A stretch of 38,401 bases of DNA from positions 1 to 38,401 of the forward strand of contig CAMBSI010000005.1 of the NCBI GenBank assembly GCA_945870555.1. The letters run 5' to 3'. Position numbers and translations under genes: made by a program. The notes under the pieces were generated by a model that had not been told where the DNA came from, ran no database searches, and saw nothing but the letters and a program-made list of their open reading frames with translations. This DNA comes from Staphylococcus epidermidis. Its GTDB lineage: Bacteria; Bacillota_I; Bacilli_A; RFN20; CAG-826. Position 1 is the first letter of the stretch, and each line of letters starts with the position of its first letter. Of the stretch, positions 1 to 8,391 are shown piece after piece.

Positions 1-443
1 GATTCTGGTAAGACGGTTGGGGCATAACGCTTCACAACTCTGCCTTCTTTGTTAATAAGGAATTTTGTAAAGTTCCACTTGATACTCGAACCAAATAAAC
101 TAAAGGTACTTTTTTTAAGCCATTGATAGAGTGGGTGCGTATTTCTTCCATTGACTTCAATTTTTGCAAATGGTTTGAAAGAGTTTTTTAATTTTGTTTC
201 GCAAATATATGCGGTTTCTGCATCGCTTTCAGGAGATTGATCTGCAAATTGATTGCAAGGGAAGTCCAAGACTTCGAATCCTTTGGGGTGATAACTTTGT
301 TGAAGTTTTTCCAATCCTTTATATTGGGGAGCTAATCCACAATGAATCGCTGTGTTCACAACCAAAACAACTTTGCCTTGATATTGTTTAAGGGAGACAG
401 GTTTTCCTTGATAGTCTTTGGCAGTAAATTGATATAAATCCAT
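1..443 (-). CDS. Glutathione peroxidase family protein (Cys type), C-terminus truncated by window edge
   Basis: My reverse-strand translation MDLYQFTAKDYQGKPVSLKQYQGKVVLVVNTAIHCGLAPQYKGLEKLQQ...DFPCNQFADQSP... matches GPx motifs (NxAxxCGxxPQYxGL, FPCNQF). SD-like AGAGGA lies upstream. Absent from the supplied ORF track because it runs off the edge. Confidence 0.9.
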   Translation of the reverse strand, partial: MDLYQFTAKDYQGKPVSLKQYQGKVVLVVNTAIHCGLAPQYKGLEKLQQSYHPKGFEVLDFPCNQFADQSPESDAETAYICETKLKNSFKPFAKIEVNGRNTHPLYQWLKKSTFSLFGSSIKWNFTKFLINKEGRVVKRYAPTVLPE

Positions 444-462
444 GTGATGTCCTCTTTTGATA

Positions 463-1509
463 TTATAAAGCTTTTAAATGGCGATAACGGGGGAAAACAT
501 CACGAATGATTTTTTGATGGGCTTCTGGGATTGGGATGGTTGATAATGCATCTTCTTTCACCCAAACGCCTTCTAATTGAATCGATGATGGAACGGTGAT
601 TTGATAAACATCCATTAACCAGATTTGGTGAGTAAAGATGTGTTTATACATCGCCTTCTTCATCAGTTTTTGTGGTTTCAAACCTTGTGCTTCAAGCCAT
701 GCCTCAACTTCATCCATCGACTGTTCCCATTGCGGTAATAAATAAAAGTCTTTTAATAAATTTGCCGTGTTTTTCTTCAAAAGAATCTCATCACCTTTGC
801 GAAATACAATCGTTATGCATTCTTTGGATTTGGCTGTGCTTTTTTTAGATAGAACCGGGAGTTGAGCGGTTTGTTGCTTTTGATTGGCGTAACAGGTTTT
901 GTTTAATGGACAAGCGTCGCAATTTGGATTCACTGGTCGACATACCAATGCCCCAAGTTCCATGACCGATTGAATATAAAGTCTTGGGTTTGCATGTTCA
1001 ACGTTTTTTTGGTGGAGTAAATCAATCTTCTTTTTTGATTTAGGCAAACGCATGTCATCGTTGATACCGTAGTAGCGACTTAAAACACGTAAAACATTTC
1101 CATCTGTGGCGGCATAAGGTTGGTTATACGCAATCGCCATAATCGCCCCAGCGGTGTATGATCCAACCCCAGGGATCGCCATCACTTCATCATAGGTGGT
1201 TGGAAATAATCCTTTGTGTTGGTTCATCAGATAAACTGCACCTTCATGTAACATGCGAAAACGTCGATAATAACCTAGACCTTGAACTTCTGTTAAGACG
1301 TCTTGTTGGGTTGCTTTTGCGAGATGTTGGATGGATGGAAATTTTTTCATAAACGAAGCATAGTATCTTAAAACCGTTTCCATTTGGGTTTGTTGAAGCA
1401 TGACTTCACTTACCCAAATCCCATAGGGCGTGGGGTGATGCCGAAAAGGTAAATCCCGTTGATGTTGAACAAACCATGTCTCTAATTGTTTAGTAATCAT
1501 CTCACTCAT
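463..1509 (-). CDS. mutY: A/G-specific adenine glycosylase MutY
   Basis: MLQQTQMETVLRYY, helix-hairpin-helix IPGVGSYTAGAI, Cys cluster CRPVNPNCDACPLNKTC and a C-terminal NUDIX-like domain. Start taken at MSEMITKQ (1509); M4 at 1500 is an alternative. Confidence 0.93.
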   Translation of the reverse strand: MSEMITKQLETWFVQHQRDLPFRHHPTPYGIWVSEVMLQQTQMETVLRYYASFMKKFPSIQHLAKATQQDVLTEVQGLGYYRRFRMLHEGAVYLMNQHKGLFPTTYDEVMAIPGVGSYTAGAIMAIAYNQPYAATDGNVLRVLSRYYGINDDMRLPKSKKKIDLLHQKNVEHANPRLYIQSVMELGALVCRPVNPNCDACPLNKTCYANQKQQTAQLPVLSKKSTAKSKECITIVFRKGDEILLKKNTANLLKDFYLLPQWEQSMDEVEAWLEAQGLKPQKLMKKAMYKHIFTHQIWLMDVYQITVPSSIQLEGVWVKEDALSTIPIPEAHQKIIRDVFPRYRHLKAL

Positions 1510-1536
1510 TATAAAGGGTTTTCTCAAGGATGAATG

Positions 1537-1566
1537 TTTCCACTGAATGCGGATTATGACTATAAT
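1537..1566 (+). promoter_or_regulatory. Predicted promoter for crtP
   Basis: TTTCCA - 18 nt - TATAAT followed by an AGGT-containing leader before ATG 1586. Confidence 0.35.
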
Positions 1567-1585
1567 GTTATCAACGAGGTACGGT

Positions 1586-3073
1586 ATGAAAAAAGTAGTG
1601 GTCATTGGTGGTGGACTCGGTGGATTGTCAGCAGCCATCTCGTTGGCAGCACTTCCTGGATATGAAATCACCATCTTAGAGAAGAACGCCCATTTGGGTG
1701 GAAAATTAAACGTAAAAGATACCAAAGGATTTTCTTTTGATCTTGGACCATCCATCTTAACCATGCCCCATATTTTCGAAGCGTTATTTGCAAAACACAA
1801 TCGCAAGATGTCTGATTACATCAAGATCGAACCAGTTCGGCCTCACTGGCGAAATTTCTTTGAAGACGGCAACATCATTGATTTAACACATCGCATTGAT
1901 GACATGTTAATCAACAAACAACTGACTGCCTCTGATTTAGAAGACTTAAAGAAATACTACGCTTATACGGAAAAAATATTTAGCGTCTCTGCCATGGTGG
2001 CCTTCGACAACCAATTAGAAAACACATGGGAAGCGATGCGCTTTAAACCTTCCGTCAGTATTTTCCAAAACATGGATTATTTTTCATCGATGGATCAAGG
2101 TGTCCGACGTTATGTCAAAAACCCTTATCTCATTGATATTCTCAATTACTTTATTAAATACGTAGGTTCTTCACCATATGATGCACCCGCGCTCATGAAT
2201 TTACTTCCTTATATTCAATGGAAGTATGACTTATGGTATGTCAAAGGTGGGATGTTTAATATTTCAAAAGGGATGGTGAAGTTGATTGAGGAACTTCCCC
2301 AAATTAAAGTAAAAACGAATACAGAAGTCGTGGGTGTTGAAAAATCCAACCGTCATATTTCAACCATTCATTTAAAAAAGGGCAAACCAATCACCACCGA
2401 TTTGATTGTTTCCAATATGGAAGCCATTCCATTTTATGAAAAAATTACCAAAGAAAGTAAAGGCCTTATTCGTCGTTACCAAAGAAAATTTGAACCAGCA
2501 TGTTCTGGTTTCGCCCTTCATTTAGGAACCGATAAGGTTTACCCACAACTCGCACACCACAACTTCTTTTATTCAAAGGATTCAAAAACCAATTTTAAAA
2601 ATATCTTTCACCGTCGCAAACTCAATCCAGATCCAACCATCTATTTAGTCGCACCGATGCGAACTGATCCTAGTCAAGGACCAAAAGGTGGAGACATCAT
2701 CAAGATTCTTCCCCATATTCCTTATCTTGATCCGAAGAAACCTTTTACTAAAAAAGACTATGCAACCTTCCGTGAAAATATCTTAACCAAACTAGAACGC
2801 ATGGGTTTAACTGATCTTCGCAAACACATTGTGGTGGAAGAACTTTGGACCCCAGAAACCATTCAAGATATGTATTACTCCAATCGTGGTTCCATTTATG
2901 GCGTCGTCGCAAGCAGAAAGAAAAACATGGGATTTAAAGTTCCAAAACATTCGAAACTTTATGACAACGTTTACTTCGTTGGTGGCTCCGTCAACCCAGG
3001 TGGTGGGATGCCAATGGTCGTCTTAAGTGGTCAACAAGTCGTGGAACAAATTCTTAAATTTGAAAAGAAATAA
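1586..3073 (+). CDS. crtP: CrtP-like 4,4'-diaponeurosporene oxidase (phytoene desaturase superfamily)
   Basis: N-terminal VVVIGGGLGGLSAAI FAD motif; FDLGPSILTMPHIFEALF, KMSDYIKIEPVRPHWRNFF, YPQLAHHNFFY, YGVVASRKKNMGFKVPK and YFVGGSVNPGGGMPMV resemble staphylococcal CrtP more than CrtN. Start set at MKKVVV. Confidence 0.85.
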   Translation: MKKVVVIGGGLGGLSAAISLAALPGYEITILEKNAHLGGKLNVKDTKGFSFDLGPSILTMPHIFEALFAKHNRKMSDYIKIEPVRPHWRNFFEDGNIIDLTHRIDDMLINKQLTASDLEDLKKYYAYTEKIFSVSAMVAFDNQLENTWEAMRFKPSVSIFQNMDYFSSMDQGVRRYVKNPYLIDILNYFIKYVGSSPYDAPALMNLLPYIQWKYDLWYVKGGMFNISKGMVKLIEELPQIKVKTNTEVVGVEKSNRHISTIHLKKGKPITTDLIVSNMEAIPFYEKITKESKGLIRRYQRKFEPACSGFALHLGTDKVYPQLAHHNFFYSKDSKTNFKNIFHRRKLNPDPTIYLVAPMRTDPSQGPKGGDIIKILPHIPYLDPKKPFTKKDYATFRENILTKLERMGLTDLRKHIVVEELWTPETIQDMYYSNRGSIYGVVASRKKNMGFKVPKHSKLYDNVYFVGGSVNPGGGMPMVVLSGQQVVEQILKFEKK

Positions 3074-3074
3074 A

Positions 3075-3563
3075 CTAAAGCTTCTTTAATAATCGTTGAA
3101 AACGAAAACGATTATATCGTTGTAGCCATATCAAGGGTAAATTAAATCCAAAGGCATAGACCACCATAATCATCGCAATCCAAAAGTCATTAAAGATAAA
3201 AAACGTAACACAAGGAATGATTTGTAAGAGGTGGGAATATTCAGCCCGTCTTGTTTCTTCGATGAAGTCTTGAATATAGTCGCGTTGCGTCCCTTTTAGC
3301 GTCTTCTTTTTAAATCCTTCGTTGAAGATGGTTGCCCCATCTGGTATAAACTTTTTCCACAAGCGTATCTTGAGGATGGTTTCATAAAACTTTCCATCAT
3401 GTTCATATCGTCTTGGACGATATAACCACGTATCGGTTTTAAACTTGATCGCCGGTGTGTGGAGGGTAAATTTTGATATGGTCAGATGATAAATGGGCCA
3501 AAGCACAATATTGAGGACAAACATAACCCATGGTTGAACTGGGATCAATGGAAACCAATTCAT
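3075..3563 (-). CDS. crtO: CrtO-like glycosyl-4,4'-diaponeurosporenoate acyltransferase
   Basis: About 162 aa from MNWFPLIPVQ; RRYEHDGKFYETILKIRLWKKFIPDG, EETRRAEYSHLLQIIPC and NLPLIWLQRYNRFRFQRLLKK match the small CrtO acyltransferase family. Overlaps crtQ by 4 nt. Confidence 0.85.
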   Translation of the reverse strand: MNWFPLIPVQPWVMFVLNIVLWPIYHLTISKFTLHTPAIKFKTDTWLYRPRRYEHDGKFYETILKIRLWKKFIPDGATIFNEGFKKKTLKGTQRDYIQDFIEETRRAEYSHLLQIIPCVTFFIFNDFWIAMIMVVYAFGFNLPLIWLQRYNRFRFQRLLKKL

Positions 3564-4648
3564 AACTCTAACTCTCTTCCTTTCCACGTCACGCGCTTGT
3601 GTTGCTTCGATCGAATGCTTGATCGAATAAATAACCAAACAAAAAAGATTAATTGAATCGGATACAACAAGATGGTGAGGATTGAAAAATTTCCTACTTT
3701 TCTTGCTAAGTAAAATGTGATCAAACCGACAACGACATAACCAATCACATATGCTTGTCCGGTCCACATGAATGGGGCAACACCACTCAAGGTGGCGATA
3801 AACATACCAGTAATCCAAATACTGACAAACGCCATCATCCATCCAGGGATAAGACCGGCACCCGAAGCAAAATTTTTTGTCCAACCTTCGATTAACGTTT
3901 TTAGACCTTCTGGATACATGCGAAAGACGATCGCACCTTTTCCGCCTAATGCTCTTATGGTTTTACCCGTTTGTTTTTGTAATGCTTGCCCAATGGCAAT
4001 ATCTTCAAGAATCGCATGCTTTCCAGCACCATGACCATCCACCGACCAATAATCTTTTGCATCAATCACTTGGCAAGGTCCAAAAAAAGAAGTCGCCTTG
4101 ATTTTCTTACCAAACGGAGTAAATAAACCAGTGGTCATCATGACGATTAAATTAAAAAACAAGGAGAGTTGTTCATATCCTTTTTTCATGACGTGATACG
4201 GTTGGATGGATAATGGCGTGTCATCAAGAAAAAAAGTTCCCAATATATTTTCCAACCCGCGAGGTCTTAACACGGTATCCGCATCTAAAAAGATGAAAAC
4301 ATCGCCCGTGGCGCGTTTTGCTCCTTGGTAACAAGCCCACGGTTTACCAAACCAACCTTTTGGTAAAGGTTCTGCTTGAATAACGGTTGCACCAGCGTTG
4401 CTTGCAATCTTCGCCGTGCCATCGGTGGAATGGTCATCGACCACCAACCATTCATGGAGGAGGTGTTGTTGTGGTTTGATTGAGGCGAGTAAAGGTTGGA
4501 TGCGTTTTGCTTCATTGCGAGCAGGAATGATCAACGATATTTTTTTCGTGGATAAAAATGAGCGTTTTTGTATGGGTGGTATGTGCCACAACAAAAATAA
4601 ACCAACGGAAACAAACATCAATGCAAGTGAGGTGATGATCCAATGCAT
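3560..4648 (-). CDS. crtQ: CrtQ-like 4,4'-diaponeurosporenoate glycosyltransferase (GT2)
   Basis: N-terminal TM; GT2 motifs ISLIIPARNEAKRIQPLL, VVDDHSTDGTAKIA, VFIFLDADTVLRPRGLE; C-terminal TMs; ATGA overlap with crtO. Confidence 0.83.
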   Translation of the reverse strand: MHWIITSLALMFVSVGLFLLWHIPPIQKRSFLSTKKISLIIPARNEAKRIQPLLASIKPQQHLLHEWLVVDDHSTDGTAKIASNAGATVIQAEPLPKGWFGKPWACYQGAKRATGDVFIFLDADTVLRPRGLENILGTFFLDDTPLSIQPYHVMKKGYEQLSLFFNLIVMMTTGLFTPFGKKIKATSFFGPCQVIDAKDYWSVDGHGAGKHAILEDIAIGQALQKQTGKTIRALGGKGAIVFRMYPEGLKTLIEGWTKNFASGAGLIPGWMMAFVSIWITGMFIATLSGVAPFMWTGQAYVIGYVVVGLITFYLARKVGNFSILTILLYPIQLIFFVWLFIRSSIRSKQHKRVTWKGRELEL

Positions 4649-4652
4649 GAAC

Positions 4653-5765
4653 TTATTTTACCAAGGAAGTTGGTGTTTCGTTTTCAAACACATCATAAGC
4701 AAATCGGTATTGAGGGAATTGTTTTAATAGATACGCCTCGATGATAGATTTGTCTTCCGTTCTTCTTAATTCAATCACCATTTCTCGATGATGTTTTTCT
4801 TGAATTGGGCGGATGTGATTGACATATTGGATGAGGTTTTTGTTCTTTAAACTGTTGATAATTGGTTGCGTGATGCGTTGCTTTTCTGTTTCGTTTACCA
4901 CCATCGGATCAAGGTGAATCATCACGTCATAACCCCATTGCTTGCGTATACTTTCTTCAATCTCATCGACAATATCGTGAATAATGATAAATGGATGTTG
5001 TTCACTGACTTCGACATGAAAACTAAGCATTTGGTAATTGGGTCCGTAATCATGGAAGATAAAATTATGAGTACCTAAGATGACTGGATATGCTTTTAAG
5101 AAGGAGCGGATGTCGACCATTTCTTGATGGTCTAAACTTTCTCCAAGAACCCGGCGAACCGATTGGAGAAGGAGTTTTAAACCAGTCCACGCCATCACGA
5201 AGGCAATGAATAAACCAGCAATCGCATCAAGGGGGAGATCGATCCATGTGTTCAGCATAAAACTGATCAACACGATTAACGATATGAACACATCAAATAA
5301 ATTATCGATTGCTAATGCTTTTGTTGATAACAGTTTGGTACCACGATAAAGATACCTTAAGTATAGATACAAGAAAAACTTGATGGCCATACCCAGAATA
5401 AGGATGGCGATTGCAAATGGATTCATCGTCACGGGAGAAGGTTGTAGCATGCGACGAATGGATTCAATTAAAAATTGACTACTTACAATTAACATCAGAA
5501 TTGCAATCGATAATGAGGTCAGGTATTCCCCACGCCCGTGACCTTGCGGATGATTCGCGTCTGGTTTTCTTGAGGATAGGCGTTGCCCCATCCAAAAAAT
5601 GAATCCACCAAGGGAGTCAGATAAATGATTAAAGGCGTCCGTTAGGAGTGCCACACTATTCATCCAGATGGCAATCGTCAATTTGCCAAAAAACAAGCCC
5701 GCATTAAGGCCAATCGATAAAAACGTGATATTTCGAATGCTTTGTTTGGTAAGTTTTGCTTTCAT
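4653..5765 (-). CDS. Cation diffusion facilitator (CDF) family transporter
   Basis: MNSVALLTDAFNHLSDSLGGFIFWMGQRLSSRKPDANHPQGHGRGEYLTSL and a C-terminal cytoplasmic domain are typical of CDF. Confidence 0.92.
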   Translation of the reverse strand: MKAKLTKQSIRNITFLSIGLNAGLFFGKLTIAIWMNSVALLTDAFNHLSDSLGGFIFWMGQRLSSRKPDANHPQGHGRGEYLTSLSIAILMLIVSSQFLIESIRRMLQPSPVTMNPFAIAILILGMAIKFFLYLYLRYLYRGTKLLSTKALAIDNLFDVFISLIVLISFMLNTWIDLPLDAIAGLFIAFVMAWTGLKLLLQSVRRVLGESLDHQEMVDIRSFLKAYPVILGTHNFIFHDYGPNYQMLSFHVEVSEQHPFIIIHDIVDEIEESIRKQWGYDVMIHLDPMVVNETEKQRITQPIINSLKNKNLIQYVNHIRPIQEKHHREMVIELRRTEDKSIIEAYLLKQFPQYRFAYDVFENETPTSLVK

Positions 5766-5772
5766 TAGGTCG

Positions 5773-5802
5773 ATTATCTCATAGAGAAACTTATAAAATC
5801 AA
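5773..5802 (-). promoter_or_regulatory. Predicted promoter for the CDF-crtQ-crtO operon
   Basis: On the minus strand TTGATT - 18 nt - GATAAT; predicted TSS about 1 nt from ATG 5765. Confidence 0.4.
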
Positions 5803-5844
5803 AATGCCTTGTAAGGTTTATAATTAGAGGTGGAGGATACCCTT

Positions 5845-6588
5845 ATGACCTTTGGAGGTTTCCATGTCGGTATTATTGACGTTGTGATTGTTTTGTTGAC
5901 ACTTGTCTTTGCCATTTCTGGTTTCAAAAACGGATTGTTTAAAGAAATTACAGGGATTGCCGTTTTTTTTGCTGCGATTGCGTTAAGTGTTTTACTTGCC
6001 GGTTTGGTTGAAGATATCTTGATTAATAGTTCAACCGTCTATCAACTGTTATTTGATACCTTCAGTGGAAGTGTGTTTACTGGTAATGCAGCTTATGAAA
6101 TTGTGCTGGATTCAACTCAACCGGATATCCTCACAACGATTGCAACCGGTTTAACTCAAATCGGTATTCCAGATTTTATTTCATCAACTTTAGCTCCCAA
6201 CTTAGGTTTAGGATCATTTGATGGAACCCTTGGCAACGGTTTAGCAACTGCTGCTAGCTATTTCATTGTCCTGATTGCAAGTTACCTGGGAACCTTCCTT
6301 GTGGCTTGGTTATTACTTTTGATCCTCACTAGCCAAATCAAAAAGTTAATCAAAGACTTTAAATTCTTTAAATTTATCGATTCCGTATTAGGCATTGGTC
6401 TTGGATTGGTTCGTGGGGCGGTTGTGGTTGGCATCATCCTATTCATTGCCATTCTCGTCTCATCCGTCGTTCCTCAAGTTTCAGATTTCATCAACGCGGA
6501 TCTTTCCACCGATACGGAAGTGTTTTCGATTGGAAAAACCATCTACGAATTTGCGACCTCACTCTTAAGTCCCTTCCTTTCACTCTAA
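5845..6588 (+). CDS. CvpA family membrane protein
   Basis: VIVLLTLVFAISGFKNGLFKEITGI plus several hydrophobic segments; SD-like GGAGG upstream of ATG 5845. Confidence 0.75.
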   Translation: MTFGGFHVGIIDVVIVLLTLVFAISGFKNGLFKEITGIAVFFAAIALSVLLAGLVEDILINSSTVYQLLFDTFSGSVFTGNAAYEIVLDSTQPDILTTIATGLTQIGIPDFISSTLAPNLGLGSFDGTLGNGLATAASYFIVLIASYLGTFLVAWLLLLILTSQIKKLIKDFKFFKFIDSVLGIGLGLVRGAVVVGIILFIAILVSSVVPQVSDFINADLSTDTEVFSIGKTIYEFATSLLSPFLSL

Positions 6589-6675
6589 CTTTATCCATGA
6601 ATTCGTTTGCATAGCGTTTATCGATATCTCGAAATCTTTTTAGTGTAAAATTGAAACGTAATAGAGGTAATGATA

Positions 6676-7551
6676 ATGAAAAATGAACGTTATGAATTAA
6701 ATAAAAATCTTGCACAAATGTTAAAGGGTGGCGTCATCATGGACGTTTGTAATGTCGAGCAAGCCAAGATTGCAGAAGCTGCTGGGGCGGTTGCGGTGAT
6801 GGCGTTAGAACGCATTCCTGCGGATATTCGGGCCGCTGGTGGTGTAGCAAGAATGAGTGATCCAAAAATGATTGAAGCGATTCAAAAAGCAGTCACAATT
6901 CCTGTCATGGCAAAAGTTCGAATCGGTCATTTTGTTGAAGCTCAAATTCTTCAAGCATTAGAAATCGATTATATTGATGAATCTGAAGTCTTAACGATGG
7001 CAGACGACACGCTCCATATCAATAAGCATCCTTTTCAAGTTCCGTTTGTTTGCGGAGCAAAAGATTTAGGTGAAGCGTTGCGCAGAATTTCTGAAGGGGC
7101 TGCCATGATTCGCTCTAAGGGAGAAGCAGGCACAGGTGACGTCATTCAAGCGGTTCGCCACATGCGCGCGATCATTGGTGAAATGCGCCGTATCCAATCC
7201 TTAAACGAAGATGAACTCTATGTGTTACAAAAACAATGGGGTGTTTCTTTAGATTTAATTCAATACGTTCACAAACATGGCAAATTACCAGTGGTTTTAT
7301 TTTCTGCAGGTGGGGTTGCGACGCCCGCCGATGCAGCGTTGATGATGCAACTTGGTGCTGAAGGTGTTTTTGTGGGATCCGGTATTTTCAAATCAGGCGA
7401 TCCAAAAAAACGCGCAGAGGCAATTGTTAAAGCAGTCACGAATTTCCGAAATCCAAAAGTCTTACTTGAAGTCTCGCGGGATTTAGGTGAGGCCATGGTT
7501 GGATTAAACGAAGATCAAATCAAAGTCTTAATGGCTGAACGAGGCAAGTAG
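6676..7551 (+). CDS. pdxS: Pyridoxal 5'-phosphate synthase, PdxS subunit
   Basis: [52 protein letters not shown] is diagnostic; GAGG SD before ATG 6676. Confidence 0.98.
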   Translation: MKNERYELNKNLAQMLKGGVIMDVCNVEQAKIAEAAGAVAVMALERIPADIRAAGGVARMSDPKMIEAIQKAVTIPVMAKVRIGHFVEAQILQALEIDYIDESEVLTMADDTLHINKHPFQVPFVCGAKDLGEALRRISEGAAMIRSKGEAGTGDVIQAVRHMRAIIGEMRRIQSLNEDELYVLQKQWGVSLDLIQYVHKHGKLPVVLFSAGGVATPADAALMMQLGAEGVFVGSGIFKSGDPKKRAEAIVKAVTNFRNPKVLLEVSRDLGEAMVGLNEDQIKVLMAERGK

Positions 7552-7556
7552 TTCCC

Positions 7557-8123
7557 TTGCGTATTGGCGTCCTCGCGTTACAAGGCGCATTCATTGAACA
7601 CTGCCACACCTTGACCACGATGGGTGTTGATCATTTTGAAATTCGCCAAAAGCAAGATCTTGATCAACCGTTTGATGGCTTAATTTTACCGGGCGGAGAA
7701 AGTACAACCCAAGGAAGACTTTTAAAAGAGTTGGGTTTATTTGAACCTTTAAAAAAGAAAATCTCTCAAGGATTGCCAACCTTAGGAACATGTGCGGGTA
7801 TGATTTTGCTCGCCACATCGATCACCGATGAATCCTATCATCATTTTGGAACCTTACCGATCGAAGTGACCAGAAATTATTTTGGTCGACAACTCGGGAG
7901 TTTTCATCGTGAAGTAGTCTTGGATGGCAAAAAAATTGATTTAACTTTTATCCGCGCGCCTATTGTCAAAGCAGTTAAACCAAATGTGAAGGTCTTACTT
8001 AAAGTCGATGATTTGATTGTAGCCGTTCAATTCGGTAACCAAATTGGATTATCGTTTCATCCAGAACTTACCAAGCAAACGTATTTTCACGAAAAATTGT
8101 TAAATCTGATTCAAAAGAAATAA
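7557..8123 (+). CDS. pdxT: Pyridoxal 5'-phosphate synthase glutaminase, PdxT subunit (TTG start)
   Basis: IGVLALQGAFIEH, LPGGESTTQGRLL, GTCAGMILLA and FHPELT; follows pdxS by 5 nt. Confidence 0.97.
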   Translation: MRIGVLALQGAFIEHCHTLTTMGVDHFEIRQKQDLDQPFDGLILPGGESTTQGRLLKELGLFEPLKKKISQGLPTLGTCAGMILLATSITDESYHHFGTLPIEVTRNYFGRQLGSFHREVVLDGKKIDLTFIRAPIVKAVKPNVKVLLKVDDLIVAVQFGNQIGLSFHPELTKQTYFHEKLLNLIQKK

Positions 8124-8154
8124 AGATGAAAGCCCAAACCACTCGAGTCAACGT

Positions 8155-8331
8155 CAATTTGGAGCGGCAAAAGTACAATTGATTCAAAGTTTTGCACCCA
8201 TTCTGGGGGGTATCATTGCTTGGTTCGTGTTTCAAGAAACGTTGATGATCACAACCCTTCTTGGATATGGATTGGTCATCATCGCGTTAATCCTGATGGG
8301 TTATGACGCGATGCGAAAACCACAACCATAA
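8155..8331 (+). pseudogene. C-terminal remnant of an EamA/DMT-family transporter
   Basis: Frame reads QFGAAKVQLIQSFAPILGGIIAWFVFQETLMITTLLGYGLVIIALILMGYDAMRKPQP*, the last two TM segments of a DMT transporter. No in-frame start or upstream portion; pdxT directly precedes. Confidence 0.65.
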
Positions 8332-8391
8332 GATAGCGGTTTCAATCATTTCCGCCCCCTTTTTACCAAAAAATAGCATAAAATAAAGAAG

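Noticed and set aside
1510-1806. N-terminal extension of the MutY ORF to 1806
   Set aside because: Overlaps crtP on the other strand; MutY homology begins near MSEMITKQLETW.
3573-3884. N-terminal extension of the 3075..3884 minus ORF
   Set aside because: It lies antiparallel-frame over crtQ and has no similarity; the CrtO-like homology begins at MNWFPLI (3563).
3768-4101. Overlapping + strand ORFs of 74-88 aa within crtQ
   Set aside because: Antisense shadow ORFs without start signals or recognisable homology.
6589-6675. Possible riboswitch or structured leader before pdxS
   Set aside because: Short (under 90 nt) and no convincing stem architecture or known riboswitch core by eye.
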